The position numbers and the translations under genes are program-made. This document shows positions 39,822 to 49,229 of a DNA stretch of 64,000 nt, piece after piece (positions within the stretch are counted from its first letter, which is position 1; every line of letters starts with the position of its first letter). This DNA is from Histomonas meleagridis (taxonomy: Eukaryota; Parabasalia; Tritrichomonadida; Dientamoebidae): positions 1 to 64,000 of the forward strand of contig WSYJ01000016.1 in the NCBI GenBank assembly GCA_020186115.1, given 5' to 3'. Under the pieces are notes generated by a model. It ran no database searches. It was given only the letters and a program-made list of their open reading frames with translations, and was not told the origin of the DNA.

Positions 39822-40230
39822 AATTGCGTTTAAGTGTTTTGTGCACTTGTTTCTTTGGGAGAATGAAATATGAGTTTGAATTTTTGGTTAATGAAATTGC
39901 GTTGTAGTGCGTATTTTTGGGATGATGGAAATTGCGTTTAAGTGTTTTGTGCACTTGTGTCTTTGAGTGAATGAAATATGAGTTTGAATGCTTTGGTTAA
40001 TGAAATTGCATTGTAGTGCGTATTTTTGGCATAATGGAAATTGCGTTTAAGTGCTCTGTTGCACTTGTTTCTTTGGGAGAACGAAATCTGAGTTTGAATT
40101 TTTGGTTAATGAAATTGCGTTGTAGTGCGTATTTTTGGAATAATGAAAATTGCCTTTAAGTGCTCTGTTGCAATTGTGTTTTTGAGAGAATGAAATCTAA
40201 GTTTGAATGTTTTAATGATTTTCTAAATAT
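39822..40230. repeat. 109-bp tandem repeat, about 3.7 copies
   Basis: The marker ATTGCGTTTAAGTG starts at 39822, 39931, 40040 and 40149: three intervals of exactly 109 bp. Each unit also holds GTGCACTTGT, ATGAAATATGAGTTTGAAT and GCGTATTTTTGG. Copies differ by scattered substitutions and balanced small indels. It sits in the 3' flank of the Rap/Ral-GAP gene and codes for nothing evident. Confidence 0.9.
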
Positions 40231-40671
40231 ATTTTGGTTAAATTGCATTATAATTTGTCTTTTTAACAAGAACACAATAAAAGCTTACATGTTCAAATGG
40301 ATTTATACCCATCAAAATAAAACTGGAATTATATATATAATTGAAGATATAGAACGATGAATAATTGATTTATGAATAAAATGTATATTTAAACTTTCCA
40401 TTAATTTTAAGAATAAAGATTTGTAATAATATTAATAATGCATAAACATTTTATTTAAAAAAAATCATGACTTGTTCTTATGATTTTCAAGGTTTATCTC
40501 CTTTAATAAATTAAAATCTTTTTCCTATCTTATTTATCCAAAAGTTAAAAATGTTTTTAATCGTAAGTGATTGAAATAATTTTTTTCTTTCCCAAAAAGA
40601 TACCCAAATAAAATATAAAGAATGAGTTTCAAATACAATCAAAAGAATAATTTTCAAATCATTTTATAAAT
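40231..40671. other. Intergenic, nothing recognised
   Basis: AT-rich flank after the tandem repeat and before the membrane-protein gene. No gene is supported. Confidence 0.4.
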
Positions 40672-41793
40672 ATGTTTGTTATATATATAATCCTTTGTTC
40701 ATCCGAACTTAATTTAAACATAATAAGTATATGGAGTGATTTTTACAGTATATGTACTCATTTTAACACAACATTACAAAAGCTATCTGATAATATTAGC
40801 CATGCTATTAAAAATCCAAAAACAAATGATAATTTAAGAATTAAAAGATATAAAGAAACAAATGAAATGTTAGAAAAACTCAAAATCACATGTAAGCATT
40901 CGAATGAATCAAATATTGCACAAAATTTACTTGAAAATTATTTAAATTTAATTTATTATGATGGAGATAGTACACATCCACTTAACTTTAGTGGAATAAA
41001 AGGAAATCAACATGTTATACTATATTCCAAAGATAAATATTATAAAATTTATGATATTTTATCAACTTTTAAAATTAGTTCTGTTGATTTTGTAGGAAAT
41101 ATTCAGCAAAATGCACTATACATTTATGGATGTAACATCTCAAATAACATTAAATATCTCGAGTTAAAAGGTTTTAATAAAATTAACATAATTGGTAACG
41201 CTTTCGAAATAAATAACATTTATTCAGACACAATATTAAATGTTACAGGTGATTTTATAGTGAAAAAAGTTACAACATATCATTGGAATCATGGAATTAA
41301 GAATTTCACAGATGTAGAAATGATTTTACTAGCAAATAATATAAATATTTATAATGATATCTCAAAAGGAGTTATTAAAAGTTATCAAATAGATCCAAAT
41401 ATTTTTGATGAACTCAATATTACATTAATCGAAAAAATAAAAAGTCCAATTAAATTATTATTAAAGATAGCAAGCCCTTCGAGAGAAGAAGAGAATACAG
41501 TATTTTTAAGCACAATAAAACCATTCCATAATTTTGGATTTCGATTCGTAGATGGAGCACAAAATTGGACAAGTGTAAAAAAAGGTGATTTTCAAATGGT
41601 AATAGCTGTCCCTGAAATTTATGGAGAAATCGTACAAACAAGTTCTATCCCAAGTAACGTGGATTATAAAATAATTTTCATTGAGAAAACATCAAGTAAA
41701 GAAAGTAATTTGGAAATAATAATTGCAATTGTAATAGGATCAGTTGTGATAATCGTAGCAATTATATTTCTTTTATGCACCTTTTGTAGGTGA
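40672..41793 (+). CDS. Type I membrane protein of unknown family
   Basis: 373 residues, ATG at 40672. A short hydrophobic signal (MFVIYIILCSSEL) precedes an ectodomain of about 315 residues, rich in Ile and Asn with several N-x-[S/T] sites. One C-terminal membrane helix (about 346-370, IIIAIVIGSVVIIVAIIFLL) ends in a very short tail CTFCR. The ectodomain has beta-helix-like runs (VDFVGNIQQNALYIYGCNIS) but no family I can name. Likely on the cell surface or in the endomembrane lumen. The LRR gene begins 51 bp downstream on the same strand. Confidence 0.7.
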   Translation: MFVIYIILCSSELNLNIISIWSDFYSICTHFNTTLQKLSDNISHAIKNPKTNDNLRIKRYKETNEMLEKLKITCKHSNESNIAQNLLENYLNLIYYDGDSTHPLNFSGIKGNQHVILYSKDKYYKIYDILSTFKISSVDFVGNIQQNALYIYGCNISNNIKYLELKGFNKINIIGNAFEINNIYSDTILNVTGDFIVKKVTTYHWNHGIKNFTDVEMILLANNINIYNDISKGVIKSYQIDPNIFDELNITLIEKIKSPIKLLLKIASPSREEENTVFLSTIKPFHNFGFRFVDGAQNWTSVKKGDFQMVIAVPEIYGEIVQTSSIPSNVDYKIIFIEKTSSKESNLEIIIAIVIGSVVIIVAIIFLLCTFCR

Positions 41794-41844
41794 AAAAAAT
41801 GGAAAATAAAAAATTTCTTTGAAACACGTTTATTTTTTTTAAAA

Positions 41845-43791
41845 ATGGAAAAAAGAAGATTTCCAAATGGAAATCTTCAAACATTAGATATCAGCTATAA
41901 AAATATACATTATATAGAAGATATTCAAATTTCAAGCACAGATGAATGTTGGAATTTTTCAAATAATTTTATTCAAATTCTAGATAATTTTCCAAATAAT
42001 CAAAATCTAAAAGCATTAGACTTATCTAACAATTTAATTGAAGAGATCTTACAAGATCATTTAAGTACATTTATTAATATAATAAATTTAAATATATCTT
42101 CTAATTGTATTACAAAAATAACAACATTAAATTTCCCATTTTTGGAAGTCCTTGATTTATCCAATAACAGAATATCAGTTATCGAAAATATTGAAGAACT
42201 TTCTTCAATCAATTTTATAGATTTGTCCAATAACAGAATTCATTCGATCTTTTTATCAAAACCAATAAATTCTTTAGAACATTTAAACTTGAGCTATAAT
42301 ATGTTTGATTCATTTAATTATTTTTCTCTATTTCCAAACTTAACTACATTAAATCTTTCGAATTGTTTTATTTCAAGTTTATCATCATTTAATAAATTCC
42401 CATTATTAAAGAAATTAATTCTTTCTAACAATAAAATCATTGAAGATACAACATTAGATTTACAATTTCTTGAATATCTCGACTTATCACATAATCATAT
42501 TAAATCACTTTATCCATTAACTTCTTTAACAAACCTGAAACATTTAAATATTTCACATAATCCAATATCGAATTTTGAAGTTCAAACACAACTTAATAAT
42601 TTAATATATATAAATTTTAGTTTTACAAAGATTTCAGATCCAAATTTTATATTTAAATTTGCTCCATGCATAAAAAATGTTGAAATATTAAATACGCAAA
42701 TTTCTGATATCGAAAAAGTTCTTCTTTTTTTGTCGAATTCAAAAGATATTACACATTTTGATATGCGTAATAATCCACTTACTAAACAATTATATTTTGA
42801 TGATCTTGAATATAACTCTATTGAAGAATACAACTTAAAATATCCAAAAAACAAAATTCAAAGAAATGAATACAGAAAATCGATCATTCAAATTTCAAAG
42901 AACATTGAAAAATTGGATGGAATTTCAATACCCAAGTCAAATTTGTATAATCAACTTCAAAGTTTAATTGATGAACAAAAACAATTATTTCAACAACTTT
43001 CATTGCCATTTCATTTTTTAATTCCAAATGATATAATGGAATCACAAATTCAAGAATTAATAAAACAATTTTCACATGAAAATTCGCAAATTCAACGAAG
43101 AATTATCAATGAACAAAACATATTAAAATCACTTAAACAAGAAAATGAAATGTTTCATAAACTATTAAGACATACACAATATAAACATTCATTTAATACA
43201 GAAGATACATCTGAATTAATTGATTTATATTCAAAAGCAAATGGGAAAATGATGAATGAGATCGAAAACATAGTTCAAAAGAAAAACTATTTAACACGAC
43301 AACATATTATCGAAAAATGCCAAAAACATATTTTACGTTTTATTAATACAAATGAAATTGAGTTACGTTATGTTTCACTTTGGGTTTATGCAATGTGTTT
43401 TACCAAAATTTCAATTGTTTCTATTAATAAATTCGTTAAAGATAAAAATTGTTTCGAGCCAACAATTTCTACAACACTTGTAATTGCATATGATATAGAA
43501 ATGTTTTTACGTGAAAATCATTCGCCAATTATATTGTCAGATCATATGCAACAAATTATGGATAACTTAAAAATAAAAAATGAAACTTCTTTCGTAATAT
43601 GTGCTTATGATAATGGAAAATGCGCTGTTGCACATGAAAATAGAGCACAAATACCTTCAAATGAAGAAATAGAAAAAATAAGAAATAAATATGACTCATT
43701 ATTTTTTAAGTATAAAGGATACTATTACTTTTTAGCGATTAATCATAAAAATGTTCATCCTTTATTTATTGTTAATGTTAAAAATAAATAA
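41845..43791 (+). CDS. Leucine-rich-repeat protein (SDS22-like) with coiled coil
   Basis: 648 residues, ATG at 41845. From about 12 to 300 there are about eleven 21-24 residue LRRs of the L-x-x-L-D-L-S-N-N-x-I type, unlike the BspA class at 12.9 kb, with no signal peptide, so it is cytoplasmic. An LRR cap of the L-D-G type (IEKLDGISIP, about 355) is followed by a coiled coil (about 365-450, DEQKQLFQQL..., NEQNILKSLKQENEM). The last 150 residues form a compact region of unknown fold. LRR-cap-coiled-coil proteins of this kind act as axonemal or phosphatase-targeting scaffolds; the exact role is unknown. Confidence 0.75.
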   Translation: MEKRRFPNGNLQTLDISYKNIHYIEDIQISSTDECWNFSNNFIQILDNFPNNQNLKALDLSNNLIEEILQDHLSTFINIINLNISSNCITKITTLNFPFLEVLDLSNNRISVIENIEELSSINFIDLSNNRIHSIFLSKPINSLEHLNLSYNMFDSFNYFSLFPNLTTLNLSNCFISSLSSFNKFPLLKKLILSNNKIIEDTTLDLQFLEYLDLSHNHIKSLYPLTSLTNLKHLNISHNPISNFEVQTQLNNLIYINFSFTKISDPNFIFKFAPCIKNVEILNTQISDIEKVLLFLSNSKDITHFDMRNNPLTKQLYFDDLEYNSIEEYNLKYPKNKIQRNEYRKSIIQISKNIEKLDGISIPKSNLYNQLQSLIDEQKQLFQQLSLPFHFLIPNDIMESQIQELIKQFSHENSQIQRRIINEQNILKSLKQENEMFHKLLRHTQYKHSFNTEDTSELIDLYSKANGKMMNEIENIVQKKNYLTRQHIIEKCQKHILRFINTNEIELRYVSLWVYAMCFTKISIVSINKFVKDKNCFEPTISTTLVIAYDIEMFLRENHSPIILSDHMQQIMDNLKIKNETSFVICAYDNGKCAVAHENRAQIPSNEEIEKIRNKYDSLFFKYKGYYYFLAINHKNVHPLFIVNVKNK

Positions 43792-44026
43792 AAATTTTTT
43801 ATATATTTTTAATTTAAAAAAAGCGTATATAATTATGAAGTGACAGAAAATATATTTTGTTGTTAAGTATTCAGATCGTTCCGTCACTTTTGTGTAATGC
43901 ATTTAAAATATTCGGAATAACACACCGGCATTTTTTTTAGAGCGTGGCATTTTTTTTATGACGTTATTCCACTTTTTGTACATATTTTGATCGTAACACA
44001 AGAGCTTATTTTTTTTTTATCAACAT

Positions 44027-45040
44027 ATGTTTCAACCAATTCCGTTTTTATTAAATGACAAAGAAGGCAATGTTGTCATCAACCCGAAAGTTATAGAAAT
44101 GTTGACTTTATCAAAAAGACCCCATCTTGTAATTATTTATGGAAAAACAAATGTCGGCAAAAGTTCGATCTTAAATCAAATTATCAATGGCCCTGGGGAT
44201 AAGGATAACAAATACTGTGTTTTTTATAAAAAACCATTTGAAATTAAGCAGACCAAAGAAATCAGTATTATTGGACCATTTAAACTTAAAGATTTGCAAG
44301 AGAAAATGAACACACAAACCAATGATGCTCATGACGAAGATGATATATATTTTGTTGATACACGAGGCATTAATTCACCTGTTGAAGATATTGGTTTGTT
44401 AGCACTTCTTCAAGTTTGTACTGTTTCAATATATGTTAATAAAGGAGAACCATTTGGATCGAACATACGACTTATTTTAGAAAGCGTTGAATATAATTTT
44501 TTACTTAAAAAGGCATTCCCAACGATTGAAAATGAGCATTTCTGTCAACCAATTCTTTATGTTAATAATGTTGAAACTAATTATTCAACAAATTTAGAGC
44601 GAATGAAAGAACAAATTCAAAATCGAATTGCGAAAATTTGTTCACGGGTTGAATCCTTTGGTAATGATTTAGATTCATCACTTTTACTTATAACGAAAGC
44701 CGGACCTCAATCATCATCAAATGAATCGAGTGAAAATGAACGTGAACTTTATTGGTATGAAATAACACAATTATTTTCTGAAATTGAAGCAAATATTATC
44801 AAAAGAGAAAATGTTTTAAATGGTAAAACAATTTGTAAAATTATTAATATTTTAATACCTTTATTTAAAAAGGAAAATAATTTCTCAAATGACTCAGAAG
44901 AATTACAACAACTTATAACTTCAATTAGATCAAAAATTGAGGAAAATATTCCTCATTTTGGTTGTTCGAACGAAGTTAAAGATGATGAAATTATTGGATA
45001 TGCTAAAAAAGAAGGAATTGACGCGAATGAAAATATTTAA
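44027..45040 (+). CDS. P-loop GTPase (GBP/dynamin-like TRAFAC) ending in an ankyrin half-repeat
   Basis: 337 residues, ATG at 44027. G1 is GKTNVGKSS (39-47) and G3 is DTRG (111-114, preceded by IYFV). The distance from G1 to G3 (about 70) and the hydrophobic stretch after G3 (LLALLQVCTVSIYVNKGEP) fit guanylate-binding or other large TRAFAC GTPases. G4 is not clear; LITKAG (about 221-226) is one candidate. The C-terminus (DEIIGYAKKEGIDANENI) matches the second helix of the ankyrin units that follow, so the stop at 45038-45040 probably interrupts a longer GTPase-ankyrin fusion. The role could be defence, vacuole or membrane remodelling as for GBPs, but is unproven. Confidence 0.75.
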   Translation: MFQPIPFLLNDKEGNVVINPKVIEMLTLSKRPHLVIIYGKTNVGKSSILNQIINGPGDKDNKYCVFYKKPFEIKQTKEISIIGPFKLKDLQEKMNTQTNDAHDEDDIYFVDTRGINSPVEDIGLLALLQVCTVSIYVNKGEPFGSNIRLILESVEYNFLLKKAFPTIENEHFCQPILYVNNVETNYSTNLERMKEQIQNRIAKICSRVESFGNDLDSSLLLITKAGPQSSSNESSENERELYWYEITQLFSEIEANIIKRENVLNGKTICKIINILIPLFKKENNFSNDSEELQQLITSIRSKIEENIPHFGCSNEVKDDEIIGYAKKEGIDANENI

Positions 45041-47694
45041 TTATCTTATTTAATGTTTATTATATTTGTTTGTTGTATCATTAAATGTTTTAATGAAATT
45101 GAAACTTTGAAAAAAATTATTGTTAATGGATGTAAAAAAGGTCATATCGAAATAGTAAAATTACTTATTGAACGAAAAGGAATTGATGTAAATATAACAA
45201 ATATTTATCAAAGCGATTTAATATTTGATAATGATATTTCAAAATTATATAAAATATTTAAAACATTACTTATGTATGGAGCAAGATATTGTAATAGTGA
45301 AATAGTTAAATTACTTCTTGAACAAAAAGGAATTGATATTAATGCTAAAGATATAATTTATTTAAATGATTTAATATTTGATAATAATATTTGAAAATTA
45401 TATCAATTATTTAGAACTGTACTTATGTATGCAGCAAGGTATAGTAATAGAGAAATTGTTAAATTACTTCTTGAACAAAAAGGAATTGATATTAATGCTA
45501 AAGATATAATTTATTTAAATGATTCAATATTGAATAAGAATATTTGGAAATTATTTAAATTATTTCAAACAGCACTTATTTTTGCTTCAGAAAATGATCA
45601 TAAAAAAATAGTTAAATTACTTCTTGAACAAGAAGGAATTGATATTAATGCTAAAGATAAAATTTATTTGTTTTATTTAATATTTATTGTAATAATTTTA
45701 TATTTCAAGATAATATTTGGAAATTATTTAAATTATTTAGAACAGCACTTATTTTAGCATCTTCAAAAGGTCATACAGAAATAGTTAAATTACTTCTTGA
45801 ACAAGAAGGAATTGATATTAATGCTAAAAATATTTATTTGTTATATTTGATATTTATTTTAATAATTTATTATTTCAAAATAATATTTGGAAATTATTGA
45901 AATTATTTAGAACAGCACTTATTTTAGCATCTGAAAATGGTTATACAGAAATAGTTAAATTACTTCTTGAACAAAAAGGAATTGATATTAATGTTAAAAA
46001 TATTTATATGTTTTATTTGATATTTATTTTAAAAATTTGATATTTCAAAATAATATTTGGAAATTATTAAAATTATTTAAAACAGCACTTATTTTAGCAT
46101 CTGAAAATGGTTATACAGAAATAGTTAAATTACTTCTTGAACAAGAAGGAATTGATATTAATGATAAAGATATTTATTTGTTTTATTTTGGATTTATTTT
46201 AATAATTTTGGAATATTTCAAAATAATATTTGGAAATTATATAAAATATTTGAAACAGCACTTCTTATTTGGGCATCTCAAAATGGTCATACAGAAATCG
46301 TTAAATTACTTCTTGAACAAGAAGGAATTGATATTAATGTTAAAAATATTTATATGTTTTATTTGATATTTATTTTAATAATTTGATATTTCAAAATAAT
46401 ATTTGGAAATTATTGAAATTATTTAGAACAGCACTTATTTTAGCATCGAAATATGGTTATACAGAAATAGTTAAATTACTTCTTGAACAAAAAGGAATTG
46501 ATATTAATGATAAAAGTATTTATTTGTTTTATTTTATATTTGTTTTAATAATTTGATATTTCAAAATAATATTTGGAAATTATTGAAATTATTTAGAACA
46601 GCACTTATTTTAGCATCTTCAAAAGGTCATACAGAAATAGTTAAATTACTTCTTGAACAAAAAGGAATTGATATTAATGATAAAAGTATTTATTTGTTTT
46701 ATTTTATATTTGTTTTAATAATTTGATATTTCAAAATAATATTTGGAAATTATTGAAATTATTTAGAACAGCACTTATTTTAGCATCTTCAAAAGGTCAT
46801 ACAGAAATAGTTAAATTACTTCTTGAACAAAAAGGAATTGATATTAATGATAAAAATATTTATATGTTTTATTTGATATTTATTTTAATAATTTATTATT
46901 TCAAAATAATATTTGGAAATTATTGAAATTATTTAGAACAGCACTTATTTTAGCATCTGAAAATGGTTATACAGAAATAGTTAAATTACTTCTTGAACAA
47001 AAAGGAATTGATATTAATGTTAAAAATATTTATATGTTTTATTTGATATTTATTTTAATAATTTAGAAATTCAAAATAATATCTGGAAATTATTTAAAAT
47101 ATTTCGAACAGTACTTATTTGGGCATCTGAAAATGGTTATACAGAAATAGTTAAATTACTTCTTGAACAAAAAGGAATTGATATTAATGCTAAAAATATT
47201 TATTTGCTTTATTTAATATTTATTTTAATAGTTTTGGATTTCATAATAATATTTGGAAATTATTTAAATTATTTAGAACTGCACTTTATGTCGCATCTGA
47301 AAATGGTTATACAGAAATAGTTAAATTCTTTCTTGAACAAAAAGGAATTGATATTAATGTTAAAAATATTTATTTGTTTTATTTTGGATTTATTTTAATA
47401 ATTTAGAAATTCAAAATAATATTTGGAAATTATTTTAAATATTTTGGACAGCACTTATGATTGCATCTGAAAATGGTTATACAGAAATAGTTAAATTACT
47501 TCTTGAACAAAAAGGAATTGATATTAATGCCAAAAGTATTTATTTGTTTTATTTTATATTTGTTTTAATAATTTAGAAATTCAAAATAATATTTGGAAAT
47601 TATTGAAATTATTTAGAACAGCACTTATTTTGGCATCTGAAAAAGGTTATACAGAAATAGTTAAATTAATTAGGGCTAAATCAAGCAAAAATTG
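45041..47694 (+). pseudogene. Sixteen-unit ankyrin array, frame-broken or spliced
   Basis: Sixteen ankyrin cores follow the GTPase. Marker base of each: 45151, 45301, 45454, 45607, 45780, 45950, 46120, 46296, 46466, 46636, 46806, 46976, 47146, 47316, 47486, 47656. The first three intervals (150, 153, 153) keep frame, apart from a TGA in place of TGG near 45393. Every later interval is 2 modulo 3 (173, 170, 170, 176, then eight times 170). All sixteen cores are open with no stop, and the only core length change is a single added codon in the eighth; the linkers carry the stops. The last core ends EIVKLIRAKSSKN and a stop at 47692-47694, a normal-looking C-terminus. The array is either a decayed C-terminal half of the GTPase gene or a gene with unusual intervening sequences. 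Confidence 0.7.
45711..47665 (+). repeat. 170-bp tandem ankyrin satellite
   Basis: Twelve intervals between units from 45607 on; ten are exactly 170 bp, one 173 and one 176. The linker is conserved as GTTTTATTT...TTTTAATAATTT...AATAATATTTGGAAATTAT...TTTAG (about 71 nt). Uniformity of length and sequence points to recent unequal exchange or gene conversion. Confidence 0.92.
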
Positions 47695-48182
47695 AAAAGA
47701 GGATATCGATGCATTCTGCGGAATGCGGTTATTGGGATATTGTCATAGCAAACTAAAAAATTACATTATAATATTCAAGTATTCTTTTCTAAAAATTCTC
47801 ATATTTTTTGGAAATCATCCTGATAATTTTGAGATATTTTTATTTTAATATTTTGAATTCATTTGAATATGTGAATTTAGATATTCATATCGAAAAAAAG
47901 TTTTTATTAGATTCCAAATACAATTAATAAAATTTCCCAACTTTTCAAACAAAATTAAAATAATCCATTTAAGGCACCATATTAGCCATGTGAAAAAATT
48001 GCTTTTTCACGAATAATTGAATATTCATCGATTTTTTTCAATGATGATAACGATTTAAATTTATTATTATGAATTTATTTATAAATTATTTTATTAATAT
48101 AACTTTATAATATTGAATATTTTCCAAGATATTTTTGTTTTAAATTATTTTACGGTTTTGACATTCTGAAAAAGTGAACCAA
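47695..48182. other. Intergenic, nothing recognised
   Basis: AT-rich sequence between the ankyrin array and the Rab gene. CTGAAAAAGTGAACC ends 3 bp before the Rab ATG and carries the AAAAGTGA element seen near other starts. Confidence 0.4.
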
Positions 48183-48761
48183 ATGTGCGATAACATTAAA
48201 GTCATTCTTCTTGGAAGTACTTCTGTTGGAAAGACAACTCTCATTACACGTTGGTGCGATGGCTTTTTTGAGCCAAATAGACTTCCAACTCTAGGTGCAG
48301 GAACACGTTATCATACAGTTGAAATTGATAAAGAAAGTTATACTCTGCAAGTATGGGACACAGCAGGACAAGACAGCTTTCGCGATGCCATTCCTCTATA
48401 TTGTAAAAGGTCAAAGGCAGCAATGGTTGTTTTTGATCTTACATCAAAAGCATCTTTTGATGATATTCCCGAATGGATCAAACTTTTCAAAAGCCTCGAA
48501 CCTGATGCACCTATTATTCTTGTCGGAAACAAGTCTGATTCGGAAAGAGTCATTGAATTAGAAGAAGCCATTAGTTTTGCCGAAGAAAATGGATGCTCAT
48601 ATTTTGAGACTAGCGCACTTAATAACATTGGCGTGAGCGATGCGTTTATGGGGCTTGCGAGAGCCGCCGTACAACCTCGAAGCCAGCCAAAGATTGACGA
48701 AGTGCCAACAGTTCTTATAAGCAGAAACATAAAAAAAGACGAATCAACATGTTGTAATTAA
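48183..48761 (+). CDS. Rab-family small GTPase
   Basis: 192 residues. The frame opens with GTG at 48174; the ATG at 48183 (MCDNIKVILLGSTSVGKTTL) is taken. G1 GSTSVGKT (11-18), switch I PTLGAG with T36, G3 WDTAGQ (58-63) with the catalytic Gln intact, G4 NKSD (116-119), G5 ETSAL (142-146). It ends STCCN (188-192), so the double-Cys prenylation site is followed by one extra residue. Rab5/21/22-like spacing (TLGAG at the effector loop) suggests an endocytic Rab, but the subfamily is uncertain. Confidence 0.93.
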   Translation: MCDNIKVILLGSTSVGKTTLITRWCDGFFEPNRLPTLGAGTRYHTVEIDKESYTLQVWDTAGQDSFRDAIPLYCKRSKAAMVVFDLTSKASFDDIPEWIKLFKSLEPDAPIILVGNKSDSERVIELEEAISFAEENGCSYFETSALNNIGVSDAFMGLARAAVQPRSQPKIDEVPTVLISRNIKKDESTCCN

Positions 48762-49229
48762 ATAATAAAACTTTTTTCTATTGCGAAAATGAATTATCTG
48801 CTTTTTAATTTTAATACATCGATTTAATTAAAACTGAATAAGTCTGCAAAAAATCATATGAATGTTATGACTTATTTTTAATTACAATTTATAAAAATAA
48901 ATAAAAATCAAATGAAAAATATCATAAAACTAATATAATAAACTAACCGGTCAAATGATTGGTCCTACAGAATGGCGCCATTTATAAACGGAAGAAGTTT
49001 TGCAAAAAATAATACCAGATGATTTAAGCTCAATAAATCACATAAAATGAAATTAATCTGAAAATGCTATCATCATTTAAACGTATCTCCCTTTTTACAC
49101 AAAATCGAATGGCAATACAAAAATTTGTTATTGAAGATTATGCACCAAAAATAAAATTCGCGTCAACAACAAAAACGAAAAATTTTAATTTTCTTTACCT
49201 ATGCAATCATAAGTGCAGTTTTCCATAAA
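48762..49229. other. Convergent intergenic region, nothing recognised
   Basis: About 470 bp between the 3' ends of the Rab gene and the ubiquitin hydrolase gene. AT-rich; no gene or repeat seen. Confidence 0.45.

Noticed and set aside
45151-47694. Evenly spaced repeats resembling a CRISPR array
   Set aside because: Units are 170 bp, the linkers are as conserved as the cores, and the cores translate as ankyrin repeats. There are no unique spacers, and the context is eukaryotic.
45607-47694. Programmed -1 frameshifting once per ankyrin unit
   Set aside because: Each unit would need a -1 shift, but no heptameric slippery site sits in the required frame, and in some units (for example before 47455) the downstream frame has its own TAA only a few codons before the core.
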